From positions 1 through 64,000 of the forward strand of contig CAVPFX010000002.1 in the NCBI GenBank assembly GCA_963703895.1: a stretch of DNA of 64,000 bases. Direction: 5' to 3'. Positions 19,561-27,634 of this stretch are shown piece by piece. Each line of letters starts with the position of its first letter. Within the stretch, counting starts at the first letter, position 1. The position numbers and the translations under genes were made by a program. The notes beneath the pieces were generated by a model. That model did not search any database. It saw only the letters and a list, made by a program, of their open reading frames with translations, and was not told the origin of the DNA. The stretch comes from VRUE01 sp963703895 (lineage in GTDB: Bacteria; Actinomycetota; Thermoleophilia; Solirubrobacterales; 70-9).

Positions 19561-20878
19561 GGCGCAACTCAGTGACGTTTGAAGAGCCACCCTCGGCCTC
19601 CGGCTCGGTCTCCACATCCAACCCAAACAGCTCCCGCAACGCGCTGACGTACAGGTAGGCCTCATCGCTCCCGGCACTCCGCTTCATCCGCAGCGTCGGC
19701 TCGTGCAGAAGCCGCGACGCGATCGCTTTCGCCATCACGCTCAGCCGCTCGCGGTCGGCCTCGCTGAGGCCCTCCCAGCGGCCCTCGTTCTCGGCCAGGA
19801 CGCGGCGCACGACCTCGTCGGCGCGCTCGCGCAGGGCGCTGATCGTCGGCACCACCTCGAGCGAGGCGAGCCAGCGCTCGAAGCGGTCCTGCTCGGCGTC
19901 GATCAACTTCTCGGCCCGTCGCGCCTCGGCCTCGCGGCCGCTGGTGTTGCGTTCGATGATCTGCTGGACGTCGTCGATGTCGTGCAGGCTGACCCCGGCG
20001 ATCTCGCGGCAGGCGGGCTCGATGTCGCGGGGGACGGCGATGTCGACCAGCAGCAGCGGCCGGCCCTCGCGGGTGGCCATCACCTGCTCGAGGTCGTCGC
20101 GCTCGACGATGTGGTGCGGCGAGTTGGTCGCCGAGACGACGATGTCGGCCTGCTCGAGCTGTTCGGGTAGCTCCTCGAAGCGCACGGCGTTGCCGTCGAA
20201 GCGCTGGGCGAGCCCGATCGCGCGGTCGTAGTGGCGGTTGGCGACGAAGACGGTGGCGACGCCACGGCTGACCAGGGCGCGGGCGAGCAGCTCGGCGGTC
20301 TCGCCGGCGCCGATCACCAGCACCCGCCGCTCGGCCAGGTCGCCGAGAGTGCGCCGGGCCAGCTCGACCGCGACCGAGGGGATCGAGACGTTCTTCTCAC
20401 TGATCCCCGTCTCGTCGCGGGCGCGGCCGCCAGCGGCGAGGGCGCCGCGGAAGAGGCGGTTGAGGATCGGCCCGGTGCCGCCCTCGACCAGGGCCAGCTC
20501 GTAGGCGCGCTTGACCTGGCCCTGGATCTCGGCCTCGCCGAGGATCATCGAGTCGAGCCCGGCGGTGACGCGGAAGAGGTGGCGGACGGCCTCGCCGGAG
20601 CGCAGCGAGTAGAGGTGGCCGAGCAGCTCGGTGGGGCGGATCTCGGCCTGGCGGGTGAGCACGCCGAGCGCGGTCGACTCGGCCTCTACCGGGTCGGAGA
20701 CGACCAGGTAGAGCTCGGTGCGGTTGCAGGTCGAGATCGCCGCCGCCTCGTGGATGCCGGCGACGTCGGTGAGCTCGCGCAGGGCCCCGGCGGCGCGGCC
20801 CTCGGTCAGCGAGAGGCGCTCACGCAGGTCGAGTGGCGCGGTCTTGTGCGAGACGCCGAGGGCGAGCAGCTCACTCAT
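19532..20878 (-). CDS. hemA: Glutamyl-tRNA reductase
   Basis: First committed enzyme of the C5 haem pathway, reducing glutamyl-tRNA to glutamate-1-semialdehyde. The 448-residue protein starts at MSELLALGVSHKTAPLDLRE (20878), has the catalytic Cys in STCNRTELYLV, the hallmark GLDSMILGEAEIQGQVK, and an NADPH fold (VLVIGAGETAELLARAL). The C-terminal dimerisation helices follow. Its start overlaps the CcmD-like gene by eight bases. The final residues (RRADPGRGST) come from the right arm of a palindrome. Confidence 0.95.
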   Translation of the reverse strand: MSELLALGVSHKTAPLDLRERLSLTEGRAAGALRELTDVAGIHEAAAISTCNRTELYLVVSDPVEAESTALGVLTRQAEIRPTELLGHLYSLRSGEAVRHLFRVTAGLDSMILGEAEIQGQVKRAYELALVEGGTGPILNRLFRGALAAGGRARDETGISEKNVSIPSVAVELARRTLGDLAERRVLVIGAGETAELLARALVSRGVATVFVANRHYDRAIGLAQRFDGNAVRFEELPEQLEQADIVVSATNSPHHIVERDDLEQVMATREGRPLLLVDIAVPRDIEPACREIAGVSLHDIDDVQQIIERNTSGREAEARRAEKLIDAEQDRFERWLASLEVVPTISALRERADEVVRRVLAENEGRWEGLSEADRERLSVMAKAIASRLLHEPTLRMKRSAGSDEAYLYVSALRELFGLDVETEPEAEGGSSNVTELRRADPGRGST

Positions 20879-21149
20879 CGGGCGCCGCCTCCTCTGCTCC
20901 TGTGAGGGCCAAGGAATCAGATATGGATTGGCCCTCACTCCCGCGTCCGGGGGCGGCTTCCTCTCCTTGAGCGCGGGACTCTGCGAACCCTGCCAGCTCT
21001 CTGAGCTCCCTCTCCATGCGCTGCAGTTTGCTCGCCATGATCGCGACGTAGACGACGATCAGGACGAGGAAGACGATGTAGGCGCCGGCGACGTACTTGC
21101 CGGCCTCATCGAGCGGCAGGGCGGGAGCAGCGAAAAGGAAATCGGGCAC
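20871..21149 (-). CDS. Small CcmD-like membrane protein with repeat-encoded tail
   Basis: A 92-residue protein with one membrane segment (about 19-40) followed by a basic amphipathic region (KLQRMERELREL), the layout of CcmD, which holds CcmC and apo-CcmE together. GTG start at 21149 is contiguous with the ccmC stop. The C-terminal 35 residues are encoded by a dispersed repeat (family Q), so the natural tail may have been shorter. Assignment rests on position after ccmC and topology, not on a conserved motif. Confidence 0.65.
   Translation of the reverse strand: MPDFLFAAPALPLDEAGKYVAGAYIVFLVLIVVYVAIMASKLQRMERELRELAGFAESRAQGEEAAPGRGSEGQSISDSLALTGAEEAAPDE
20885..20973. repeat. Dispersed palindromic repeat, family Q, copy 1
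   Basis: About 85 bases that recur in inverted orientation at 34580-34661. The core is a hairpin GTGAGGGCCAA...TTGGCCCTCAC (20902-20938) around AATCAGATATGGA, flanked by CCGCGTCCGGGGGCGGCTTC. Most substitutions between the copies within the hairpin are paired. Confidence 0.85.
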
Positions 21150-21875
21150 CTAGCTCACCTCCGGCGCGATCCGCGATCCGCCGCCGCCCGGTGCCGGCGC
21201 GTCGAGCGCCCGCCGCAGTCGCTTCAGCTGCCCCGAGCTGCTCTTCGCCGTCAGCTCAAGCTTGACCAGCGTCACCCAGAGCAGCGCCACCGCGGCGAAG
21301 CAGACGAGGAAGGTGAACATCATCTCGCCCGGCAGGCCGCCGTTGGCGGTGCCGAAGGTGCGCGGGTGAACCAGGCTCTGGGCCATCCGCACGGCCATGA
21401 AGTTGAGCGGCACGAAGGCACCGGCGGTAACGGCGAAGACCGAGGCGTAGCGCGCCTGGCGCTCGGGGTCCTCGATCGCGTAGCGGAAGGGGTAGTAGGT
21501 CGCGTACATCAGGAAGACGATCAGGAAGCTGACCAGGGTCGGCTCGTCCCAGACCCACCAGTGCCCCCAGGAGGCCTTGGCCCAGATCGCGCCGGTGATC
21601 AGCACGGCTACGCCGAAGATCACCGACATGTGGATCGAGACGTAGGAGTAGGCGTCCCAGCGCCGGTTGCCGCTGCGCAGGTGGAAGATCGCGAAGACGC
21701 CACCGACGATGAAGCCGATCAGCGCCACGATCGCCAGCGGCACGTGCAGGTAGAAGATCTTCTGGATGAAGCCCTGGTCGGCGTCGAGCGGCGCGTAGAA
21801 GAAGACCAGCGAGAAGGAGGCGAGGATCGCGACGACGGTCGCGGTCGAGAGGGGTCTTAGTCCTTTGCCGTACAT
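21150..21875 (-). CDS. ccmC: Cytochrome c biogenesis haem-handling protein CcmC
   Basis: Six-helix membrane protein that moves haem for covalent attachment to c-type cytochromes. The 241-residue protein carries the haem-binding Trp-rich motif WGHWWVWDEP between helices and the conserved His in FYLHVP and SIHMSV. Start at ATG 21875 (MYGKGLRPLS), which gives the usual family length; an upstream in-frame extension into ccmB was rejected. It sits in ccmA-ccmB-ccmC order on the minus strand. Confidence 0.92.
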   Translation of the reverse strand: MYGKGLRPLSTATVVAILASFSLVFFYAPLDADQGFIQKIFYLHVPLAIVALIGFIVGGVFAIFHLRSGNRRWDAYSYVSIHMSVIFGVAVLITGAIWAKASWGHWWVWDEPTLVSFLIVFLMYATYYPFRYAIEDPERQARYASVFAVTAGAFVPLNFMAVRMAQSLVHPRTFGTANGGLPGEMMFTFLVCFAAVALLWVTLVKLELTAKSSSGQLKRLRRALDAPAPGGGGSRIAPEVS

Positions 21876-21907
21876 GCCAAGTTTGGGCGGTGGGAGGCGG
21901 CTGCCCG

Positions 21908-22588
21908 CTAGTCCTCCAGGAGGAAATCGAAGACGGCCCAGCCGAGCAGGAGGAAGATCAGATCGTATAGGGAGAGCACCGCCAGCCAGGTGCCGAAGCG
22001 GTGGTAACCGGGTCCGCCCACCGCCAGCAGCGGCTCGCTGGCGCCCGTGGCGGCGATCATCAGCGGCACGACGAGCGGCAGCAGGACGAGCGGCCCGAGC
22101 AAATCGCGGGCGCGCGATTGGACCGCCATCGAGGAGATCAGCGTGCCCGTCGCGGCGATGCCGAGGTCGGCGAGCAGCAGCACGGCGAGCAGCGGGCCGA
22201 GCGCCGCGGCCGAGCCGAGGAAGAAGAGGGCGAAGATCGGCACCACGACCAGCTCGAGCACGAGCAGATAGAGGAAGAGCGCTGTTGCCTTGGCGGCGAA
22301 GAGGGCGCTGCGGTCGATCGGGGCAAGCCGGATCGCGTCGAAGCCGCCCTCCTCGCGCTCGCTGACGAAGAGGCGGTTGACGCCGAGCAGGGCGGCGAAG
22401 AGCAGGGTCGCCCAGAGCACCCCGGCGGCGAGGCTGCCGGAGAGCGTGGTGCGGTCGAGGCCGAAGCGGAAGATGACGAAGGTGGTGGTGGCGAAGAGCG
22501 CCATCGCCGGCAGCGACTGCAGCGTGCGCAGCTCCGCCCGCAGGTCCTTGGCGAGGATCGTGGCGAAGGCCGTGCGCGAGGGAGTCAT
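21908..22588 (-). CDS. ccmB: Cytochrome c biogenesis ABC permease CcmB
   Basis: Permease partner of CcmA, 226 residues with six membrane segments. Family features are the N-terminal KDLRAELRTLQSL, FVSEREEGGFDAIRL and PLVVPLMIAA. Located between ccmA and ccmC, 32 bases upstream of ccmC. A family P palindrome separates it from ccmA. Confidence 0.9.
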   Translation of the reverse strand: MTPSRTAFATILAKDLRAELRTLQSLPAMALFATTTFVIFRFGLDRTTLSGSLAAGVLWATLLFAALLGVNRLFVSEREEGGFDAIRLAPIDRSALFAAKATALFLYLLVLELVVVPIFALFFLGSAAALGPLLAVLLLADLGIAATGTLISSMAVQSRARDLLGPLVLLPLVVPLMIAATGASEPLLAVGGPGYHRFGTWLAVLSLYDLIFLLLGWAVFDFLLED

Positions 22589-22596
22589 CGCTCCCC

Positions 22597-22649
22597 CTTC
22601 CGGTGCGCTTTATGTGGGTATAGGCCATAAAAGGCGCACCGGAAGCTCA
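22597..22649. repeat. Palindromic repeat, family P, copy 2
   Basis: Arms CTTCCGGTGCGCTTTATGTGG and GGCCATAAAAGGCGCACCGG with an 8-10-base loop, in the gap between ccmA and ccmB and touching the ccmA stop. Confidence 0.8.
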
Positions 22650-23315
22650 TCGGACCGCCACCTTGCCGCCGGCCTCCAGCCGCAGCACCTGGTCGGCCTC
22701 CGCTTCGAAGCGCTCGGGGTCGTGGCTGACGATGACGCGGGTGCGCTCGGCGCTGGGGCCGATCAGCGCCCGGGCCAGCTCGCGCCCCTCGGCATCGAGG
22801 TTGGAGTCGGGCTCGTCGAGCAGCAGCAGCTCGGGCTCGTGCAGGACGCAGCGGGCGATCGCCAAGCGTTGGCGCATCCCGGCCGAGAGCTCGGCGACGC
22901 GCTGCTCGGCGCGCCGCTCCATGCCGACCGCGGCCAGCAGCCGCTCGATCCGCTCCTCGCCGGCCTCGCCGCGCATCCCGTGCAGGCGGGCGTGGAAGCG
23001 CAGGTTCTCGCGACCGCTGAGGTCGCGGTAGAGCAGCGGCTCGTGGCCAAGGAAGCCGATCCGGCCGCGCAGCTTCCAAGCCTCGTCCGGCAGCGAGCAG
23101 CCGAGCGCCCGCACCTCGCCGCTGCTCGGGCGCAGCAGGGTGGCGAGGATGCGCAGCAGCGTCGTCTTGCCGGCCCCGTTGGGACCGAGCACGAGCAGCG
23201 TCTCGCCGTGACCGAGCCGCAGCCCGATCCCGTCGAGCGCTGTCCGTTCGCCGTAATCGCGACGCAGCCCGGCGAGGCTCAGCGCCGGCTCGTCTCTGGC
23301 CTGATCGGGCTGCAC
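22647..23315 (-). CDS. ccmA: Cytochrome c biogenesis ABC ATPase CcmA
   Basis: ATP-binding subunit driving haem release in system I cytochrome c maturation. The 222-residue protein has Walker A GPNGAGKTTLLR, the signature ELSAGMRQRLAIAR and Walker B ELLLLDEPDSNLD, and the His switch SHDPE. First gene of a leftward block that continues ccmB, ccmC, ccmD-like, hemA, hemC, cobA-hemD. No ccmE, ccmF or ccmH is present in the window. Confidence 0.92.
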   Translation of the reverse strand: MQPDQARDEPALSLAGLRRDYGERTALDGIGLRLGHGETLLVLGPNGAGKTTLLRILATLLRPSSGEVRALGCSLPDEAWKLRGRIGFLGHEPLLYRDLSGRENLRFHARLHGMRGEAGEERIERLLAAVGMERRAEQRVAELSAGMRQRLAIARCVLHEPELLLLDEPDSNLDAEGRELARALIGPSAERTRVIVSHDPERFEAEADQVLRLEAGGKVAVR

Positions 23316-23369
23316 AGCGGGGATTCTGAACGTCTAGGCTGCCGCGGCACATCTCAAGAGGAGGAACGA

Positions 23370-23765
23370 ATGAGCAGGACCAAGAAGGCAGGGGCGCTGG
23401 CGGTGTCAGCGCTGGCGGTTGTGGCACTGGTGGCGATTCCGGCCGGCGCCGCCGGCCCGGGCCAGACCGGCGAGGTCAAGTCCGAAGTGACGCTCGGCGC
23501 CAGCGGTTACCAGGGCAAGGTCAAGGCCGCCAACCCCAGCTGCGTCGGCGAACGGACCGTCGTTCTCAAGCAGAAGGGCAATGGCGTTCTCAGCCGGGTC
23601 AAGTCGAAGGCCAACGGCAACTGGAAGGCCGACCTCGAAGAGCTCAACGAAAACCTCAAGATCCCGGCCATGGTCTACGCCGAAGTGAAGCCGTTCTCTC
23701 CGGCTGGGCCGGTCTCGAAATGCGGCGGGGCGATCTCGAAGACGGTCGAAATCGCCGGCGGCTGA
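23370..23765 (+). CDS. Small secreted protein
   Basis: A 131-residue exported protein. Signal peptide residues 1-28 (basic MSRTKK then a hydrophobic run, ending PAGAAG). The mature part has two Cys residues and a beta-rich pattern (GYQGKVKAANPSCVGERTVV, then NGNWKADLEEL), resembling the small carboxypeptidase-regulatory-like beta domains common in secreted actinobacterial proteins. A ribosome site GAGGAG precedes the ATG. Function unknown. A hairpin follows it. Confidence 0.7.
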   Translation: MSRTKKAGALAVSALAVVALVAIPAGAAGPGQTGEVKSEVTLGASGYQGKVKAANPSCVGERTVVLKQKGNGVLSRVKSKANGNWKADLEELNENLKIPAMVYAEVKPFSPAGPVSKCGGAISKTVEIAGG

Positions 23766-23776
23766 GTATCGGAGGC

Positions 23777-23806
23777 ACCGGTAGCCGGCCAGACCGGCAA
23801 CCGGTA
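23777..23806 (+). terminator. Hairpin after the small secreted protein gene
   Basis: ACCGGTAGCCGG pairs with CCGGCAACCGGT around a short loop; there is no T tail. Confidence 0.5.
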
Positions 23807-23841
23807 CGGGGGTTGATCGCTCGCGGTACGCTTTGGAATCC

Positions 23842-24576
23842 GTGAGCGATCAACCGCCAATCCTCAACGAGGTCGACACCTACGGGCCCGCCTACATGCG
23901 GGTCGCGAATCAACTCGGTCGCTACGAGGGCAACGAGGAGGAGGCGCCGCTGGCGATGGACCTGCTCGGCGTCAAGGCGGGCGACCGCGTGATCGACGCC
24001 GGCTGCGGCCTCGGCCGCTTCGTCGCCGCCCTCGCCGACAACGGGATCGACGCGGTCGGGGTCGACATCTCCGAGATCGCGATCGCGGCAGCGAAGCGCG
24101 AGTACCCCGGCCCGACCTACTACGTCGCCGACCTGATGCAGCCGCTGCCGCCGGAGCTGAAGGGCTTCGACGGCCTGGTCAGCCTCTCTTCGAGCTTTGG
24201 CTTTGGCGAGACCGTGGCCGAGGACGAAGCGATGATGCGCGCCTACCACGAGATGCTGCGCCCCGGCGGCAAGATGGCGATGGAGCTCTCTGATCTGGAG
24301 CGCTCGCGCCACCGGCTCAAAACCGACGAGGGCGTGGTCGAGCGGGAAACGAACGGGGTGCAGGAAACGCTCGATGTCGACTTCTCGACCGGGATGCTGC
24401 ACGTCCACTACGTCTATGGCGACGACGTGGTCGATTCGCGGATCCGCATGTACGAGGCCGAGGACCTGGAGCGGATGGCGGTCGAGGCCGGCTTCCGCGA
24501 GGTCGAGCACTACGGCAACTTCGCCGGCGGGCCGAAGCGGCCCGAGGACCGGCTGGTACTCGTCGCCACGGCATGA
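23842..24576 (+). CDS. SAM-dependent class I methyltransferase
   Basis: A 244-residue small-molecule-type methyltransferase. The SAM-binding motif I is VIDAGCGLGRFVAALA, with VGVDISEIAIAAAKREY following. A lid region upstream (EVDTYGPAYMRVANQLGRYE) is typical of amino acid or peptide N- or O-methylases. GTG at 23842 is preferred to a TTG three codons upstream. It is followed after 22 bases by an ATP-grasp ligase gene, so the two probably act on the same product. Confidence 0.8.
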   Translation: MSDQPPILNEVDTYGPAYMRVANQLGRYEGNEEEAPLAMDLLGVKAGDRVIDAGCGLGRFVAALADNGIDAVGVDISEIAIAAAKREYPGPTYYVADLMQPLPPELKGFDGLVSLSSSFGFGETVAEDEAMMRAYHEMLRPGGKMAMELSDLERSRHRLKTDEGVVERETNGVQETLDVDFSTGMLHVHYVYGDDVVDSRIRMYEAEDLERMAVEAGFREVEHYGNFAGGPKRPEDRLVLVATA

Positions 24577-24598
24577 GCGCCGGGCGGGAAGAGCCGCG

Positions 24599-25861
24599 GT
24601 GACCGTCCACGGCGCAGCGGTCGTCGTCGACGCCTACTCGACCGGGGCGCGGCTGGCGCCGCGCTTCGCCGCCGCCGGCCTGCCGGTGGTCCACGTGCAG
24701 AGCAGCCCGTGCCTGCCCGAGTTCTACGAACGCGCCTTCCGCGCCGGCGACTTCGTCGAGAACGTCGTCCACGATGGCGACCTCGAGGCGACCGCGGCGC
24801 GGCTCGCCGGCCACGACCCGGCCTTCGTCGTCGTCGGTGCCGAGCCCGGCGTGCCGCTGGCCGACGCGCTCAGCGAGCGACTCGGCCTGCCCTCCAACGG
24901 CAGCGCCCAGAGCGCCGCGCGGCGCGACAAGAACGCGATGTCCGAAGCACTGCGAGACGCGGGTCTGCGCGCGGCGGAAGCGCTGAAGACCGCCGACGCG
25001 AGCGCGGCGGTTGCTTGGGCGGCGCAGCGCGGCGGCGCACCCGTCGTGGTCAAACCACTCGACAGCGCCGGCACCGACGGGGTCAGCATCTGCCATGACC
25101 CGGCCGCGATCGAGGCTGCCTTCGCCGCCAACCTCGGCCGGCCCAACGCCCTGCACGGCGCCAACGAGGAGCTGCTGGTCCAGGAGCTGCTGGAGGGGAC
25201 TCAGCTCTTCGTCAACTCGATCAGCTGGGACGGCGCCCACCACGTCTCCGAGGTCTGGCGCGACAACAAGCTGCGCGCCGGCGCCAACTTCGTCTACGAC
25301 TACGAGGAGCTCTTGCCCCGCCACGGCGAACAGCAGGACCAGGTCGTGCCCTACGTCGAATCCGTGCTCGACGCGCTCGGCATTCGCTTCGGCCCCGCCC
25401 ACACCGAGGTCATGCTGACCGCAACCGGCCCGGTGTTGGTCGAGTCGGGTGCCCGCATGCACGGCTCGGTTCCCGACGAGATCGTCGACCGCTGCACGCC
25501 CAGCCACCAGACGCTGACCGCCGAGGCCTACCTCGATCCGAAATCGGTCGCCCGCCGCGCCCAACAGCCCTACGAGCTGGCCGCCGGCGCCTACTGCGTG
25601 ATGCTGATTTCCCAGCACGAAGGACGGATCGTCGACGACGCCGGCATGCGCGAGATCGAGGCGTTGCCCTCCTTCGCCGGCACGATCTCAATGCTGGAGC
25701 CGGGCGATCAGCTCAAAAAGACCATCGACCTCTTCTCCTGCCCGGGGATCATCTACCTGGTCGACCCCGACCGCGATCGGCTCAAAGCCGACTACGACCG
25801 CATCCGCGAGCTCGACGCCTCAGGCGCCGTCTTCGAGCTCGAGCAGCTCGTCGCCTCCTAA
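24599..25861 (+). CDS. ATP-grasp ligase (L-amino-acid-ligase type)
   Basis: A 420-residue ATP-grasp enzyme, probably joining a carboxylate to an amine through an acyl phosphate. ATP-grasp elements are visible: PVVVKPLDSAGTDGV (lysine of the nucleotide site), LLVQELLEGTQLFVN, and TEVMLTATGPVLVESGARMH (metal and ATP-binding acidic residues). An N-terminal Rossmann-like segment precedes them. The layout fits L-amino-acid ligases that make dipeptides. GTG start 24599. With the methyltransferase it may make a methylated dipeptide or modified amino acid; substrate cannot be read from sequence. Confidence 0.75.
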   Translation: MTVHGAAVVVDAYSTGARLAPRFAAAGLPVVHVQSSPCLPEFYERAFRAGDFVENVVHDGDLEATAARLAGHDPAFVVVGAEPGVPLADALSERLGLPSNGSAQSAARRDKNAMSEALRDAGLRAAEALKTADASAAVAWAAQRGGAPVVVKPLDSAGTDGVSICHDPAAIEAAFAANLGRPNALHGANEELLVQELLEGTQLFVNSISWDGAHHVSEVWRDNKLRAGANFVYDYEELLPRHGEQQDQVVPYVESVLDALGIRFGPAHTEVMLTATGPVLVESGARMHGSVPDEIVDRCTPSHQTLTAEAYLDPKSVARRAQQPYELAAGAYCVMLISQHEGRIVDDAGMREIEALPSFAGTISMLEPGDQLKKTIDLFSCPGIIYLVDPDRDRLKADYDRIRELDASGAVFELEQLVAS

Positions 25862-25881
25862 GGCTTGGCAGGGGACCCGGG

Positions 25882-27480
25882 TCAGCCGCCGCGCTTGCGC
25901 AGGGTGCGGCGGCCTACCTGCAGCAGCGGTCCGATTCCCTCGCGCAGCGCTTTCGTCCGCACCGCACCCTTGCCGTAGAGCAGCTTGGCCGAGGCCTGCA
26001 CCGCTTCGCCGAGCGTGCGGTCGTAGGGGTGCCACCAGAAGTCGCGGGTCAGGCCCGGCTCCCAGGAGTTCATCTTCACGTTGACGCACTCGTAGAAGCC
26101 GAATTTGGAGTGCGAGCGGCCGACGCCGGAGTCCTTGACCCCGCCCCAGGCGCACTGGCAGGCGCCGTGGCTGAAGGAGTGGTCGTTGATCCAGACCATG
26201 CCCGACTCGATCCGGCGGGCGATCCGCTCGCCCTTCTGGCGGTCCTTGGTCCAGACCGAGGCGCCGAGGCCGAACTCGGAGTCGTTGGCGAGCTCGATCG
26301 CCTCCTGCTCGGATTTGACCACGACGATCGGCAGCACTGGGCCGAAGATCTCCTCGCGCATGATCCGCATCTCGTGAGTTACCCCGGTGAGGACGGTGGG
26401 GGCGACGAACTTGCCGGGCAGGCCGGCGACGTCGACCGGGCCGCCGCAGAGCTTGGTCGCGCCGGAGGCCTCCGCGTCGGCGATCAGGTCGACGACTATC
26501 TCGTACTGGCCGTCGGAGGTCATCGGGCCGATCTCGGTCTCCCACTGCAGCGGGTCGCCGAGGCGCAGCTTCTCGGCCTCGCGGGCGACGCCGGCGACGA
26601 AGCGCTCGGCGACCTCCTCGACTACGTAGACGCGCTCGATCCCCGAGCAGGTCTGCCCGGCGTTGGCGAAGCCGCCCCAGACGGCGCCGGAGATCGCGTT
26701 GGGCAGGTCGGCGTCGGCGCAGACGATCATCGGGTCCTTGCCACCCAGCTCGAGCACCGAGCCCTTGAGCTTCTCGGCGCAGACGGCGCCGACCTTGCGG
26801 CCGACCTCGACCGAGCCGGTGAAGAAGATCTTGCCGGCGCTTGACTTCGCCAGCGCATCGCCGACCGCGCCGCCGCCGTGGACCACCCGGATCAGGCCCT
26901 CGGGCAGGCCGCCCTTCTCGAAGACGCGGCGGATCGCCTCGCCCAGCAGCGGGGTAAGGCTGGCCGGCTTGAGCACGACGCCGTTGCCGGCCATCAGCGC
27001 GATCGCGACCTCGCCGAAGGGGATCGACCAGGGGTAGTTCCAGGGCGCGATCACGCCGACGACGCCGATCGGCTCATACGAGAAGTGGCTTTTCTTGGTC
27101 ATCAAGAAGGACTGGCTCATCCGCACCTTCTCGTCGGCCAGGATCTTGGGGCCGGCCTTGGCGCACCAGTGCAGGGCGTCGACCGTCGGCAGCAGCTCCA
27201 TCGTGTAGGCCTCGGCGCGGGGCTTGCCCTGCTCCTGGACCAGCAGCTCGGCGATCTCGTCGATCTCATCGAGCAGGGCGTCGGCGGCGCGCTTCATGTA
27301 GCGGGCGCGGTCGCTGAGGGAGAGCTCGGCCCAGGCGGGCTGGATGCGGGCGACGTCGTCGACCACTCCCTGGACTTGGGCAGGGGTGATCGTGGCTACG
27401 GAGCCGACCAGCTCACCGGTGGCGGGGTTGAAGCTCTCGAGGGTGGACTGGGCGGGGGGTGACTGCGTTGCGCTCTCCAT
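25882..27480 (-). CDS. NAD(P)-dependent aldehyde dehydrogenase
   Basis: A 532-residue aldehyde dehydrogenase with the catalytic Cys in NAGQTCSGIERVYV, the general-base Glu in LELGGKDPMIV, and the cofactor loop IFFTGSVEVGRKVG. NYPWSIPFGE is conserved near residue 140. It has a C-terminal extension of about 45 basic residues beyond the usual ALDH end. It is separated from the divergent rarA gene by a 128-base palindrome. The substrate is not evident. Confidence 0.88.
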   Translation of the reverse strand: MESATQSPPAQSTLESFNPATGELVGSVATITPAQVQGVVDDVARIQPAWAELSLSDRARYMKRAADALLDEIDEIAELLVQEQGKPRAEAYTMELLPTVDALHWCAKAGPKILADEKVRMSQSFLMTKKSHFSYEPIGVVGVIAPWNYPWSIPFGEVAIALMAGNGVVLKPASLTPLLGEAIRRVFEKGGLPEGLIRVVHGGGAVGDALAKSSAGKIFFTGSVEVGRKVGAVCAEKLKGSVLELGGKDPMIVCADADLPNAISGAVWGGFANAGQTCSGIERVYVVEEVAERFVAGVAREAEKLRLGDPLQWETEIGPMTSDGQYEIVVDLIADAEASGATKLCGGPVDVAGLPGKFVAPTVLTGVTHEMRIMREEIFGPVLPIVVVKSEQEAIELANDSEFGLGASVWTKDRQKGERIARRIESGMVWINDHSFSHGACQCAWGGVKDSGVGRSHSKFGFYECVNVKMNSWEPGLTRDFWWHPYDRTLGEAVQASAKLLYGKGAVRTKALREGIGPLLQVGRRTLRKRGG

Positions 27481-27493
27481 TTGCTGAGTGTAA

Positions 27494-27621
27494 AGGGGAT
27501 CGGGGGAGGTCTTGGGGTGCCTATGTTCGCTTCGCTCACCAATCTGGAGCCGCTTCGCGGCCCATGGTCACCTTGCCGGGGGCCGCTTCGCGAGGCACCC
27601 CAAGACCTCCCCCGATCCCCT
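27494..27621. repeat. Palindromic element, family R, copy 1
   Basis: Perfect 28-bp arms (27494-27521 and 27594-27621) around a 72-base loop that begins TATGTTCGCTTCGCTCAC and contains GGAGCCGCTTCGCG. The loop start is shared with the element at 29183, while the arms are unrelated. It lies between the divergent aldehyde dehydrogenase and rarA genes. Confidence 0.9.
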
Positions 27622-27634
27622 CATACTGAGCGCA

